Below the pieces are notes generated by a model. It saw only the letters and a program-made list of their open reading frames with translations. It was not told the origin of the DNA and searched no databases. Shown here one piece after another: positions 8,921-17,000 of a DNA stretch of 64,000 nt. Position numbers and translations under genes: made by a program. This DNA comes from Chitinophagaceae bacterium. Lineage in GTDB: Bacteria > Bacteroidota > Bacteroidia > Chitinophagales > Chitinophagaceae. The stretch spans positions 1-64,000 of the forward strand of contig JANYEB010000037.1 of assembly GCA_025363355.1 (NCBI GenBank). Reading direction: 5' to 3'. Every line of letters begins with the position of its first letter. The stretch's first letter is position 1.

Positions 8921-9193
8921 ATGGATTTTGCAACTTTTAATTGGGCTGATTATATGGGTTTATTTGGTGCTTTTTTAAGTGCTATTACTTTTATTCCGCA
9001 AGTATTGCAAGCTTATAAAACTAAAAGCGTTAAAGACCTTAATTTATCAATGCTACTAATCGTTTTTACAAGCGTTATTATTTGGTTGGTTTATGGTTTT
9101 GCAAAAGGATTATTGCCAGTAATTATTGCTAACAGCATCATCTTGATTTTAAGTATTATTTTGCTTTATTTTAAAGCCACGTTTAAAAACTAG
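8921..9193 (+). CDS. SemiSWEET-type (PQ-loop) sugar transporter
   Basis: A 90-residue membrane protein with three predicted helices and the PQ motif (Pro26-Gln27 in FIPQVLQAYKT) typical of bacterial SemiSWEETs, which dimerise to move sugars down their gradient. Length and the downstream charged loop (KTKSVKDLN) fit the family well. It is probably co-transcribed with the lipoprotein gene 10 nt upstream. Substrate is unknown. Confidence 0.88.
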   Translation: MDFATFNWADYMGLFGAFLSAITFIPQVLQAYKTKSVKDLNLSMLLIVFTSVIIWLVYGFAKGLLPVIIANSIILILSIILLYFKATFKN

Positions 9194-9244
9194 TGAGGTT
9201 TAAAATATTTTTTTAACACTTTACCAATATCTCCTAACTATACA

Positions 9245-9252
9245 TATTTTCG
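9245..9252 (+). promoter_or_regulatory. probable mrdA promoter, -7 element
   Basis: TATTTTCG, a one-mismatch form of TAnnTTTG that also appears upstream of the ABC-F gene (27706-27713, minus strand) and the DUF2461 gene. It lies 47 nt before the ATG. Confidence 0.35.
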
Positions 9253-9299
9253 TTTAGTTAACACATCTCAACATCGTACATCTAACATCATAATTTTTT

Positions 9300-11402
9300 A
9301 TGTCAGTATTTAATCAAAACCGAAGCAGAGTGGTGCAAACCATTTTTGTGGTGGCTTTTGTAATCATATTACTTCAGTTAATCAATCTTCAAATAATATC
9401 TTCAAAATATAGAATAGCTGCCGATGAAAATGCTAATCTTAGAAAAACTATTTATCCCAATAGAGGAATCATTTTCGATAGAAAAAAACACAGTCTTTTA
9501 GAGAATGTGATAATGTATGATTTAATTGTAACACCATCAGAAACCAAAGGATTAGACACTTTGGCTTTTTGTAATATGATGGATATTGATACAACAGCCT
9601 ACAAAAAACGTATTTTAAAAATTCTTGGCAAAACAGGTAGTGCTGTTAAACCAGGAACTTTTGAAGCATTGCTAACGCCCGAAAAATATGCACGCCTTTC
9701 AGAAAATATGTATCGCTTTCCTGGTTTTTTATTAAGTGAACGTTCTGTTAGAAGTTATCCATACAATGCAGCAGGAAATGTACTTGGCTATATTGCAGAA
9801 GTTGATACTGGTTTTCTAAGAAGACATAAAGAGGAGGGCTACGAAATGGGTGATTATGTAGGCTTTACAGGGCTAGAAAGAACCTATGAAAAAGTGTTGA
9901 TGGGGCAACGAGGAGTAAAACGTCTTATAAAAGACAAACTTAGTCGTAATATGGGTTCTTACGAAAATGGACTGTTTGATACAGTTGCTATTGCAGGAAA
10001 AAATTTATACAGTAGCATTGATATTGAACTACAAAAATTGGGTGAAAAATTAATGACAGATAAGGTAGGAAGTATTGTTGCCATTAACCCTAAAACTGGT
10101 GGTATTTTATGTATGGTGAGTGCTCCAACTTATAACCCCAATTATTTAACTGGTCCAGAGAGAAGAAAACATTTTGGAGAACTTTTTACAGATCCACGAA
10201 AACCTTTAATTAACAGACCTGTTAGTAATAAATCATCGCCTGGCTCTACTTTTAAAACAGTTGTAGGTATTGTTGGTTTGGCAGAGGGCGTGATTGACGA
10301 ACACTATTCGTTAAGTTGTGGAGGTGCTTTCTGGGGCTGTGGCAATGGCAAACCAAAATGTTTAGATAAAGGAACATTTAATATTAAAGGTGCCATTGCT
10401 GTTAGTGATAACACTTTTTTTGCAACAGTATATAAAAAAATATTAGACCAAAATAAATATCCAAATACTGATACAGCTTTAGAAGTTTTCAATCGATATG
10501 CCCATTCTTTTGGATTAGGAAGTAAACTCGGAATTGATTTGCCATCTGAAACAAGAGGCAATATTCCATCCTCTGCATTTTACAGAAAAATGCACAGTGT
10601 TAAGTGGAACTCTTGCAATATTATCTCAAATGCAATTGGTCAAGGAGAGGTTGAGGCATCGCTTTTACAACTTGCAAACGTAATGGCAACTATTGCTAAT
10701 AAAGGGCATTTTTACACGCCACATTTGATTGATTCTATTGAAGGAGGAGATGAATATAAATTGCTAGCTAGTTATAAAATAAAGCATAATGTTTTAAATG
10801 TACCAGATAGTGTTTTTGAAGATGTACACGATGGAATGCAAGCTGTAATGGAGTATGGAACTGGTGCTGGTGTTAAAGTTGAAGGCATTACTATTTGTGG
10901 TAAAACGGGTACTGTTGAAAATTACACCAAGGGCGAAAAACAAAAAGACCACGCATTTTTTGGAGCATTTGCACCCAGAGAAAACCCAAGAATTGCTATT
11001 GCTGTAATGTGCGAAAATGCTGGTTTTGGCTCTCAATCATCTGCACCAATTGCTAGCTTATTAATTGAAAAATATTTAAGAGATAGTATTAAAGGAGATG
11101 AACGAAAAAAGCTTGAAGAAAAAATCACCAAAACCAAGTTGATTCCTAAAATAATGCAGCTGCAAATAGAAGCAATGGAGGCTTTAAGAAAGGCAAAATT
11201 AGATTCTGTTAATGGCTTGCTTGAGATGGATAAAGAAGGCAGAGACAGCTCAGAAGTTGAACAAGAAACTGAAAAGCCAGTAATATCAAACCCTTTGCCA
11301 GCAAGTCCAGTAAAAGATAGTAAAAAAACAAATGATACTTCTAGTGCTGCTTTGCTTAATGAAGAGAAAAAAAATAGTAAAGCTAAAAAAGCAGTTATTT
11401 AA
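9300..11402 (+). CDS. mrdA: penicillin-binding protein 2 (class B transpeptidase)
   Basis: Cross-links peptidoglycan during cell elongation, in the inner membrane facing the periplasm. It has one N-terminal membrane helix (residues about 12-30), a PBP dimerisation domain, and a transpeptidase domain with Ser316 in STFK, the SDN motif at Ser369, and KTG at Lys535. It is 700 residues because of a charged C-terminal extension of about 100 residues (Lys/Glu/Ser-rich, low complexity). The usual mreBCD/rodA neighbours are absent: upstream is the SemiSWEET gene and downstream a reductase. Assignment to PBP2 rather than the FtsI type rests on the domain order and short linker. Confidence 0.93.
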   Translation: MSVFNQNRSRVVQTIFVVAFVIILLQLINLQIISSKYRIAADENANLRKTIYPNRGIIFDRKKHSLLENVIMYDLIVTPSETKGLDTLAFCNMMDIDTTAYKKRILKILGKTGSAVKPGTFEALLTPEKYARLSENMYRFPGFLLSERSVRSYPYNAAGNVLGYIAEVDTGFLRRHKEEGYEMGDYVGFTGLERTYEKVLMGQRGVKRLIKDKLSRNMGSYENGLFDTVAIAGKNLYSSIDIELQKLGEKLMTDKVGSIVAINPKTGGILCMVSAPTYNPNYLTGPERRKHFGELFTDPRKPLINRPVSNKSSPGSTFKTVVGIVGLAEGVIDEHYSLSCGGAFWGCGNGKPKCLDKGTFNIKGAIAVSDNTFFATVYKKILDQNKYPNTDTALEVFNRYAHSFGLGSKLGIDLPSETRGNIPSSAFYRKMHSVKWNSCNIISNAIGQGEVEASLLQLANVMATIANKGHFYTPHLIDSIEGGDEYKLLASYKIKHNVLNVPDSVFEDVHDGMQAVMEYGTGAGVKVEGITICGKTGTVENYTKGEKQKDHAFFGAFAPRENPRIAIAVMCENAGFGSQSSAPIASLLIEKYLRDSIKGDERKKLEEKITKTKLIPKIMQLQIEAMEALRKAKLDSVNGLLEMDKEGRDSSEVEQETEKPVISNPLPASPVKDSKKTNDTSSAALLNEEKKNSKAKKAVI

Positions 11403-11518
11403 CTTTATGTGAGAATGTTTATTGAGCGTATTAAAATTTGTATTAAGAAGTCGTTACCAAAATTTTAATTCAGCCAATATTCTAAGTTGTTTATATTCAT
11501 GCCTCTAAAACAACGATT

Positions 11519-12259
11519 ATGCTTGAATGGCAAACAGGAAAAGTTATTGATATACAAGACGCTTCTTCCTCAACAAAACGGTTCTTTATAGAAATTCCAG
11601 TAACGCCCGATTTTGAATTCGAAGCTGGTCAGTTTGTAACACTTGATTTGCCCATTCACGAACAAAAAAATAAGCGTTGGCGTAGCTATTCTATTGCATC
11701 AGCACCAAATGGTACTAATATTATTGAACTAGTAATTGTATTGCTTGAAGGTGGTTTGGGCACCACCTATTTATTTAATCAGGTATCAATTGGTAGCGAG
11801 TTAACACTGCGTGGTCCACAGGGAAAATTCACATTACCAGAAACTATAGAAAAAGATTTATACCTTATTTGCACAGGCACTGGTATTGCACCATTTAGGT
11901 CGATGGTCAACTATATCCACGAAAATAATATATCACATAGAAATATTTATTTAGTGTTTGGCTGCAGACAGCTTGGCGATTGTTTGTATAAAGATGAGCT
12001 GCTAGCCTTGCAAGAAAAATTAGTTGGGTTTCATTATATGCCTTGCTTTTCAAGAGAAGTAGATGTGCCAAATTTTGGACACAAAGGTTATGTGCACGAA
12101 GCGTATACATCAATGGCTTTAACAAATAAAATTGATGAAGAGCTTGCTCCTTCTGCATTCTATTTGTGTGGCTGGAAAAATATGATTGATGAAGCCAAAC
12201 AACGAATTGTAGATTTAGGTTTTGATAGAAAAGCAATTCACTTAGAGTTGTATGGATAA
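11519..12259 (+). CDS. ferredoxin--NADP+ reductase-like FAD oxidoreductase
   Basis: Two-domain FNR-type flavoprotein (246 residues). The FAD-binding barrel has the RSYSIASAP motif that contacts flavin, and the NAD(P)-binding half has GTGIAPFRSM and a C-terminal ELYG. It probably passes electrons between NADPH and ferredoxin or flavodoxin, but other family members reduce different partners. It has no [2Fe-2S] domain of its own, and the partner is not encoded nearby. Confidence 0.85.
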   Translation: MLEWQTGKVIDIQDASSSTKRFFIEIPVTPDFEFEAGQFVTLDLPIHEQKNKRWRSYSIASAPNGTNIIELVIVLLEGGLGTTYLFNQVSIGSELTLRGPQGKFTLPETIEKDLYLICTGTGIAPFRSMVNYIHENNISHRNIYLVFGCRQLGDCLYKDELLALQEKLVGFHYMPCFSREVDVPNFGHKGYVHEAYTSMALTNKIDEELAPSAFYLCGWKNMIDEAKQRIVDLGFDRKAIHLELYG

Positions 12260-12335
12260 TACTTTTATTTATAGAAGTATTTACAGCAATAATTTTTCTT
12301 TGTTAACGATGATAAATCAGTTAATTGTTGTTATC

Positions 12336-12343
12336 TATATTTG
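12336..12343 (+). promoter_or_regulatory. glycosyltransferase gene promoter, -7 element
   Basis: TATATTTG is an exact TAnnTTTG match 18 nt before the ATG. No clear TTTG lies at the expected distance upstream. Confidence 0.55.
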
Positions 12344-12361
12344 CTTTGTTTAACTACATAA

Positions 12362-13126
12362 ATGCAACCACTTTCAGTTTCTATTATCACATTTAATGAG
12401 GCAAAAAATATTGCTCGTTGTTTAGATAGCGTAAAAGATATCGCTAACGAAATTGTAGTGATAGATTCTAATTCTACTGACGACACAGAAAGCATTTGCA
12501 AGCAATATGGGGTTAAGTTTTACAAACAAGTTTTCTTAGGATATATTGAGCAAAAGAATTTTGCTTTAGAACACTGCAAACACAATGCTGTATTATGTTT
12601 AGATGCAGATGAGTGTTTAAGCCCTGAGCTGATACAATCTATTAAAAAAGCCAAACAAAACGATTTTCCTGGCTATGCTTATGTAATGAATCGTTGCACA
12701 AATTTTTGTGGTAAATGGATTAAACATGGCACTTGGTATCCTGATAGGAAATTAAGATTATTCAACAAACAAAAAGGGAAATGGGGTGGCGTTAATCCAC
12801 ACGACAAAATTGAAATGCGAGGCAATGTTAAGTCTGTGTTTTTAAAAGGAGATATACATCATTATAGTTATTACACAGTTGAGGAAGTATTAACGCAGCA
12901 AAACAAATTCACAACTATACAAGCTAAAGCAATGTTTGATCAAGGAAAACGTAGTAGTTTATTTAAACTATTTGTTAATCCTCTTACAGCTTTTATAAGT
13001 GGCTATATTTTTAAGCTTGGTTTTTTAGACGGTGTTGATGGATTCTTTATTGCATCAACAGTATCATATAATACAATGGTTAAATATTACAAGTTGATGA
13101 GGTTGCAGAGGGAAAAACAGCAATGA
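12362..13126 (+). CDS. family 2 glycosyltransferase, LPS-core type (WaaE/KdtX-like)
   Basis: Cytoplasmic GT-A enzyme of 254 residues. The N-terminal nucleotide-binding fold is seen in VSIITFNEAKNIARCLDS and IVVIDSNSTDDT. The DxD-type metal motif is LDADE, and a conserved basic segment (GTWYPDRKLRLFNK) is typical of the KdtX/WaaE subgroup that adds a sugar to the lipopolysaccharide inner core. kdsB, which activates Kdo for the same core, lies 1 kb downstream on the other strand. The donor and acceptor are inferred only. Confidence 0.88.
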   Translation: MQPLSVSIITFNEAKNIARCLDSVKDIANEIVVIDSNSTDDTESICKQYGVKFYKQVFLGYIEQKNFALEHCKHNAVLCLDADECLSPELIQSIKKAKQNDFPGYAYVMNRCTNFCGKWIKHGTWYPDRKLRLFNKQKGKWGGVNPHDKIEMRGNVKSVFLKGDIHHYSYYTVEEVLTQQNKFTTIQAKAMFDQGKRSSLFKLFVNPLTAFISGYIFKLGFLDGVDGFFIASTVSYNTMVKYYKLMRLQREKQQ

Positions 13127-13144
13127 AAAAACGTGAAATCCACA

Positions 13145-14143
13145 TCAACGTTTTCTGAAAAAATAATCATTGATTCTCGTTGGCTTTTCTGTTGCATCAA
13201 CAATGGTGTTAGTTCCAATAATGATAGTTTTTATTATTTCAGCAATGAGATTACAATCGATTGTTTGTATTTCATCTTTTAAATGATGGTAGAATTCATC
13301 ATCGGGAGAAGTTGCTAAAATCGTATGTGCTGGAATTCTTTTATGAACAAAAGGTATATTATCTGAACGCCAAAATAAGTTTTCATATTTAAAAGGATCG
13401 CTTTCAATAAAACTTCTTCCATATTTTTTTAAGTCATATTTTTTTAGGTTTCTGTTTAATATATTAATCAAATTAGAATACTCACAGCCAGTCATATAAG
13501 GTTTGCTTTTTTCAAAATGACTTCTTCCAATCATGTCAAAATTTATCATTGCTACTACTGCATTTTCATCTACTTGCTTTGCAGAAAACTTTGAACCTAA
13601 TAAACCAACTTCTTCCCCAGTAAATGCAATAAACATAATGCTTCGTTCATTATTGTTTGCTATGGAAAAATACTTTGCTAGGGTAATCAAGGCACTCACT
13701 CCAGAAGCATTGTCATTTGCACCATTAAAAATTGTATCATACTCTTCTGCAACGCTATCTCGCCTGAAGTTTGGATGTGGGTTTGTTTTTAGTGTGCCAA
13801 TATGGTCATAATGTGCTGAAAAAATGATTAACTCATTCGGCTTACTTTTTCCTTTTAGCAACCCAATAACATTGTTACCTATAGAATCAATCTTTTCAAA
13901 ATATCCGTTCAATCCCTGCACTTGTTTTAATCCAATATTCTGAAAACTTTTGGCAATGATGAGTGCAGCTTTTAAGTTTTCTGCTGTACCAGTTAACCTG
14001 CCATTTAAACTATCAGAAGATAATGTTTCAATAATAGCGTGAATTGAGTCTACATTAATGGTTACATCCATCAACTGCTGTGAAGTTGCAGCTTTTGAAA
14101 ATAAAATTAATACACAAGATAATATTATGAATTTGTTTCTCAT
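13145..14143 (-). CDS. secreted M28-family metallopeptidase
   Basis: Zinc aminopeptidase-like protein of 332 residues with an N-terminal signal peptide (FIILSCVLILFSKAATSQ). The co-catalytic metal ligands of M28 are in place: His and Asp in SAHYDHIG, Asp in GANDNASG, Glu-Glu in TGEEVGLLGS, Asp in NFDMIG, and a C-terminal His in the segment DDEFYHHLKDE. It probably trims peptides in the periplasm or outside the cell. It overlaps nothing and runs convergent to the glycosyltransferase gene. The stop of kdsB lies 10 nt upstream of its start, suggesting an operon with kdsB. Confidence 0.9.
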   Translation of the reverse strand: MRNKFIILSCVLILFSKAATSQQLMDVTINVDSIHAIIETLSSDSLNGRLTGTAENLKAALIIAKSFQNIGLKQVQGLNGYFEKIDSIGNNVIGLLKGKSKPNELIIFSAHYDHIGTLKTNPHPNFRRDSVAEEYDTIFNGANDNASGVSALITLAKYFSIANNNERSIMFIAFTGEEVGLLGSKFSAKQVDENAVVAMINFDMIGRSHFEKSKPYMTGCEYSNLINILNRNLKKYDLKKYGRSFIESDPFKYENLFWRSDNIPFVHKRIPAHTILATSPDDEFYHHLKDEIQTIDCNLIAEIIKTIIIGTNTIVDATEKPTRINDYFFRKR

Positions 14144-14153
14144 TTCTTACTTT

Positions 14154-14885
14154 CTATAACAATTTAGCAGCTTTTTCTAAATCTTCAGGTGTATCAATTT
14201 CAACGCCCATATAATCTGCAACAACCATTTTTAAAGGAATTCCATTTTCTAAATACCTAAGACATTCAATTTTTTCAGCAACTTCTAAAGGCGTCATTTC
14301 CCATTTGGTAAAATTCATTAAAGCTTGCTTGCGAAATGCATACACACCAATATGTTCATAATAAATAGGCGTCACATTTTTGTCTCTGTGATATGGAATA
14401 ACACTTCGGCTAAACATCAATGAATTCATATTTTTATCAACAGCTACTTTAACATAGTTGGGATCTGCAATAGATTTCTCATCTTTTAAAATCTGCATTA
14501 AGCTGGCTACTTGCACACTATTATCATTAAATTCTTCAAGCAATTTTTCAATGGGTTCTCGTTTAACAAAAGGTTCATCGCCTTGTACATTTACAATTAT
14601 ATCAATATCTAAATCTATTGCTGCTTCTGCAATTCTGTCACTACCACTTTCGTGAGAACGCTTACTCATAATAGCTTTGCCACCACTGTTAGTAATTTCA
14701 TTAAAAATGATATCACTATCTGTTACAATAATTACTTCATTAAACAATCCTGTTGCAATGGTGTTATCGTAAGTGTGACGAATAACTGTTTTGTTGCCCA
14801 GCATTTGCATTAGCTTGGCAGGAAATCTAGTGGCAGCATACCTTGCAGGAATCATTGCAACTTTTGTAAGTGATGATGAATTCAT
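14154..14885 (-). CDS. kdsB: 3-deoxy-manno-octulosonate cytidylyltransferase
   Basis: Makes CMP-Kdo for lipopolysaccharide core synthesis. The N-terminal nucleotide-binding motif IPARYAATRFPAKLM, the NVQGDEPF segment and the C-terminal GVEIDTPEDLEKA tail are diagnostic. The start is the second Met of the frame: a perfect promoter element (TAAATTTG on the minus strand) overlaps the longer candidate start, which would put the promoter inside the gene. The resulting 243 residues match the family length. The M28 peptidase gene follows after 10 nt. Confidence 0.96.
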   Translation of the reverse strand: MNSSSLTKVAMIPARYAATRFPAKLMQMLGNKTVIRHTYDNTIATGLFNEVIIVTDSDIIFNEITNSGGKAIMSKRSHESGSDRIAEAAIDLDIDIIVNVQGDEPFVKREPIEKLLEEFNDNSVQVASLMQILKDEKSIADPNYVKVAVDKNMNSLMFSRSVIPYHRDKNVTPIYYEHIGVYAFRKQALMNFTKWEMTPLEVAEKIECLRYLENGIPLKMVVADYMGVEIDTPEDLEKAAKLL

Positions 14886-14903
14886 ATTTTCTATATTAAA
14901 AAA

Positions 14904-14911
14904 CAAATTTA
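14904..14911 (-). promoter_or_regulatory. kdsB promoter, -7 element
   Basis: TAAATTTG on the minus strand, an exact TAnnTTTG match 18 nt before the chosen kdsB ATG. It decides the start codon. Confidence 0.6.
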
Positions 14912-14967
14912 GTTGCTTGGTTTTATGTATTGATGAATAAACTTAATATTGTATCAACAAATCTTAT

Positions 14968-15912
14968 ATGTCATTTTCTGTCAACATCAATCAATCAAAA
15001 ACTTATCAATCAATTATTTTATCTGATGATGTATCAAATACAGTAGCTGAAATTTTTTGTTTTGGTGGTTTATTAAACTCTTTTTCAATTGAGCAAGATG
15101 GAGAATTGTTTAACCTAGTGGATGCTTATACAGATACTGATGATGCTATTGCAAAACGAAACACTTGGTTTAAAAGTTGCAGACTAAGTCCATTTCCTTG
15201 TAGACTAAAAAATGGAGTTTATGAATTGCACAACGAGCAATTTAAAATTGAAAAATTTTATTTAGGAGAGAACGCAATGCACGGAATTATTTATGATGCT
15301 ATTTATGATATTACAAAAACTGAAGCCAATGAAAACTATGCTTTGGTTGATTTAAGTTATGATTATAAAGGAGAAGACAAAGGATATCCATTTGCTTTTA
15401 GCACAAGACTTATTTGGAAACTTGAAGCAAATAATTTGTTAAGCGTTAGTTCTTATGTAATCAATAAAAGCAATGCAATAATTCCTTATTGTGAAGGATG
15501 GCATCCATATTTTAAATTGGATAGTCCTGTTGATGATTGCACATTAGAATTTGATGCAAGTGATTTACTAGAACTCGACTCAAACAGTATCCCAACTGGA
15601 AATTTAATTGAAGAAAAAAGATTCAACCAACCAACACTACTTAAAAATATTTCTTTAGATAACTGTTTTGTTTTAGATAAAAAAATAAAACAGCCTAAAT
15701 GTATTTTGAAGGGAAAACAATTGGCTCTAAGTGTTATTCCTGCTGCATCTTATCCTTATTTACAAATCTTTACACCAGACCATAAGGAGAATATTGCCAT
15801 TGAAAATTTAAGTGCTGCACCCGATGCTTTTAATAATAAAATTGGGCTGCAAATGTTGCAACCCAATCAAGAATATTATTTTAAAACGAGTTACCAAATA
15901 GAAAAATTATAG
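14968..15912 (+). CDS. aldose 1-epimerase-family protein
   Basis: Galactose-mutarotase fold, 314 residues. It has the catalytic-type His in GWHPYFKL, an earlier His in NAMHGIIYD, and the acidic partner in IAIENLSAAPDAF. Such enzymes interconvert sugar anomers or bind sugar phosphates. It is divergent from kdsB and its stop abuts the convergent DUF1361 gene with no gap. The exact sugar is unknown, and it could be a YeaD-like hexose-phosphate mutarotase. Confidence 0.85.
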   Translation: MSFSVNINQSKTYQSIILSDDVSNTVAEIFCFGGLLNSFSIEQDGELFNLVDAYTDTDDAIAKRNTWFKSCRLSPFPCRLKNGVYELHNEQFKIEKFYLGENAMHGIIYDAIYDITKTEANENYALVDLSYDYKGEDKGYPFAFSTRLIWKLEANNLLSVSSYVINKSNAIIPYCEGWHPYFKLDSPVDDCTLEFDASDLLELDSNSIPTGNLIEEKRFNQPTLLKNISLDNCFVLDKKIKQPKCILKGKQLALSVIPAASYPYLQIFTPDHKENIAIENLSAAPDAFNNKIGLQMLQPNQEYYFKTSYQIEKL

Positions 15913-16575
15913 TTATACAGTAGCACTTTTTTTACTGATAAATGTTTGTGCTATTGATTTAATGGTATAATAAAATACAGCCATCATTGCAGCAAATAAA
16001 ATAGTAAAACCCCAAGTAGTTGTGTGATGAAATGGATGTATGATTCTTTGAAACGAAGCATCAAACAAACCATCAATATCTGTAATAATATTCCAACTAT
16101 TAAAACGCAAAAATCTACCTATATAAATTCCATAGCCACATAATAAAAAACTGGTAAGAACAATTGATTTTACAACAGTTGGTTTTAGATGTCTTGAAAG
16201 AAATTGCTCCACTTGAATTAGTGATATTAATCCTATAATTAAACCATTCCAAACAGCACTAATACAGATAAGCAAATCGAACCAATATGGTATAGGTGGA
16301 CGTTCTACATAATGAAAAAAATCTGTAATAATATATGGAGCATTGGGATAGAAAAACAGCCAACCAAAAATTATAATTATTGATTTTATGCCTAACTTTT
16401 TCTGTTTGAGCAAATGACTACTTAACACCAAAGGAGTGATTGCAAGAAATATATTCCACACAAAAAATATATACGTTAAACTATGTGTTAATACAATTCT
16501 TGTTGTTAGCAAAAGCATTGTAAATGCTACAGACAAGACGAACATTTTATTTGTTGCTGTTATTTTATTTTTCAT
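15913..16575 (-). CDS. DUF1361 integral membrane protein
   Basis: Polytopic membrane protein of 220 residues with about six hydrophobic segments. The segment FFYPNAPYIITDFFHY is the hallmark of DUF1361, a family without assigned function. Its ATG follows the DgkA-like stop directly (TAAATG on the minus strand), so the two are co-transcribed and probably translationally coupled. A link to lipid or cell-wall carrier metabolism is guesswork from this neighbour. Confidence 0.8.
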   Translation of the reverse strand: MKNKITATNKMFVLSVAFTMLLLTTRIVLTHSLTYIFFVWNIFLAITPLVLSSHLLKQKKLGIKSIIIIFGWLFFYPNAPYIITDFFHYVERPPIPYWFDLLICISAVWNGLIIGLISLIQVEQFLSRHLKPTVVKSIVLTSFLLCGYGIYIGRFLRFNSWNIITDIDGLFDASFQRIIHPFHHTTTWGFTILFAAMMAVFYYTIKSIAQTFISKKSATV

Positions 16576-16932
16576 TTATAAAATTTTAGGTAAGAAAATA
16601 ATTAAGCCAATAATTACACTAATAATAGCAGCCCACATTACAGCAGCTGCTGCAATATCTTTAACAATTTTAATAATAGGATGATATTCTTCTTGCACCA
16701 CATTGCATAGGTTTTCAATGGCTGTGTTCAGCATTTCTAAACCTATCACAAATCCAATACACACTACAACAAACAGCCATTCGGTTGTGCTAATTCTCAA
16801 ACCAACTGCTAGTGCTATTGCCAAAGCCGCAATGGCTAATTGTATGATTCCATTTATTTCGTGCAAGAAGAAATATCTCATCCCATTAAAAGCATTTGAA
16901 ATCGCTTCTAAAAAACTTTTATTTTTTTTCAT
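16576..16932 (-). CDS. diacylglycerol/undecaprenol kinase (DgkA family)
   Basis: A 118-residue, three-helix membrane kinase. The family signature is clear: EMLNTAIENLCNVV followed by KIVKDIAAAAVMWAA, which holds the catalytic Glu and Asn and the KD.A.AAV motif. Members phosphorylate diacylglycerol or, in most non-enteric bacteria, undecaprenol, which feeds the cell-wall lipid carrier pool. It is the first gene of a two-gene unit with the DUF1361 protein. Which lipid is used cannot be read from the sequence. Confidence 0.9.
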   Translation of the reverse strand: MKKNKSFLEAISNAFNGMRYFFLHEINGIIQLAIAALAIALAVGLRISTTEWLFVVVCIGFVIGLEMLNTAIENLCNVVQEEYHPIIKIVKDIAAAAVMWAAIISVIIGLIIFLPKIL

Positions 16933-16943
16933 TTATGAATTTT

Positions 16944-16978
16944 AATGGATACTAAACAAGCTTTGTTCAGCATCCATT
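16944..16978. other. imperfect stem-loop between creD and dgkA
   Basis: AATGGAT and ATCCATT arms plus an inner AACAA/TTGTT stem around a 3-nt loop. It lies just after the creD stop and just before the dgkA ATG. No clear T-tract follows on the minus strand, so a weak terminator or mRNA end structure is the best guess. Confidence 0.4.
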
Positions 16979-17000
16979 GTAAATGTTTTAAAACTTTATT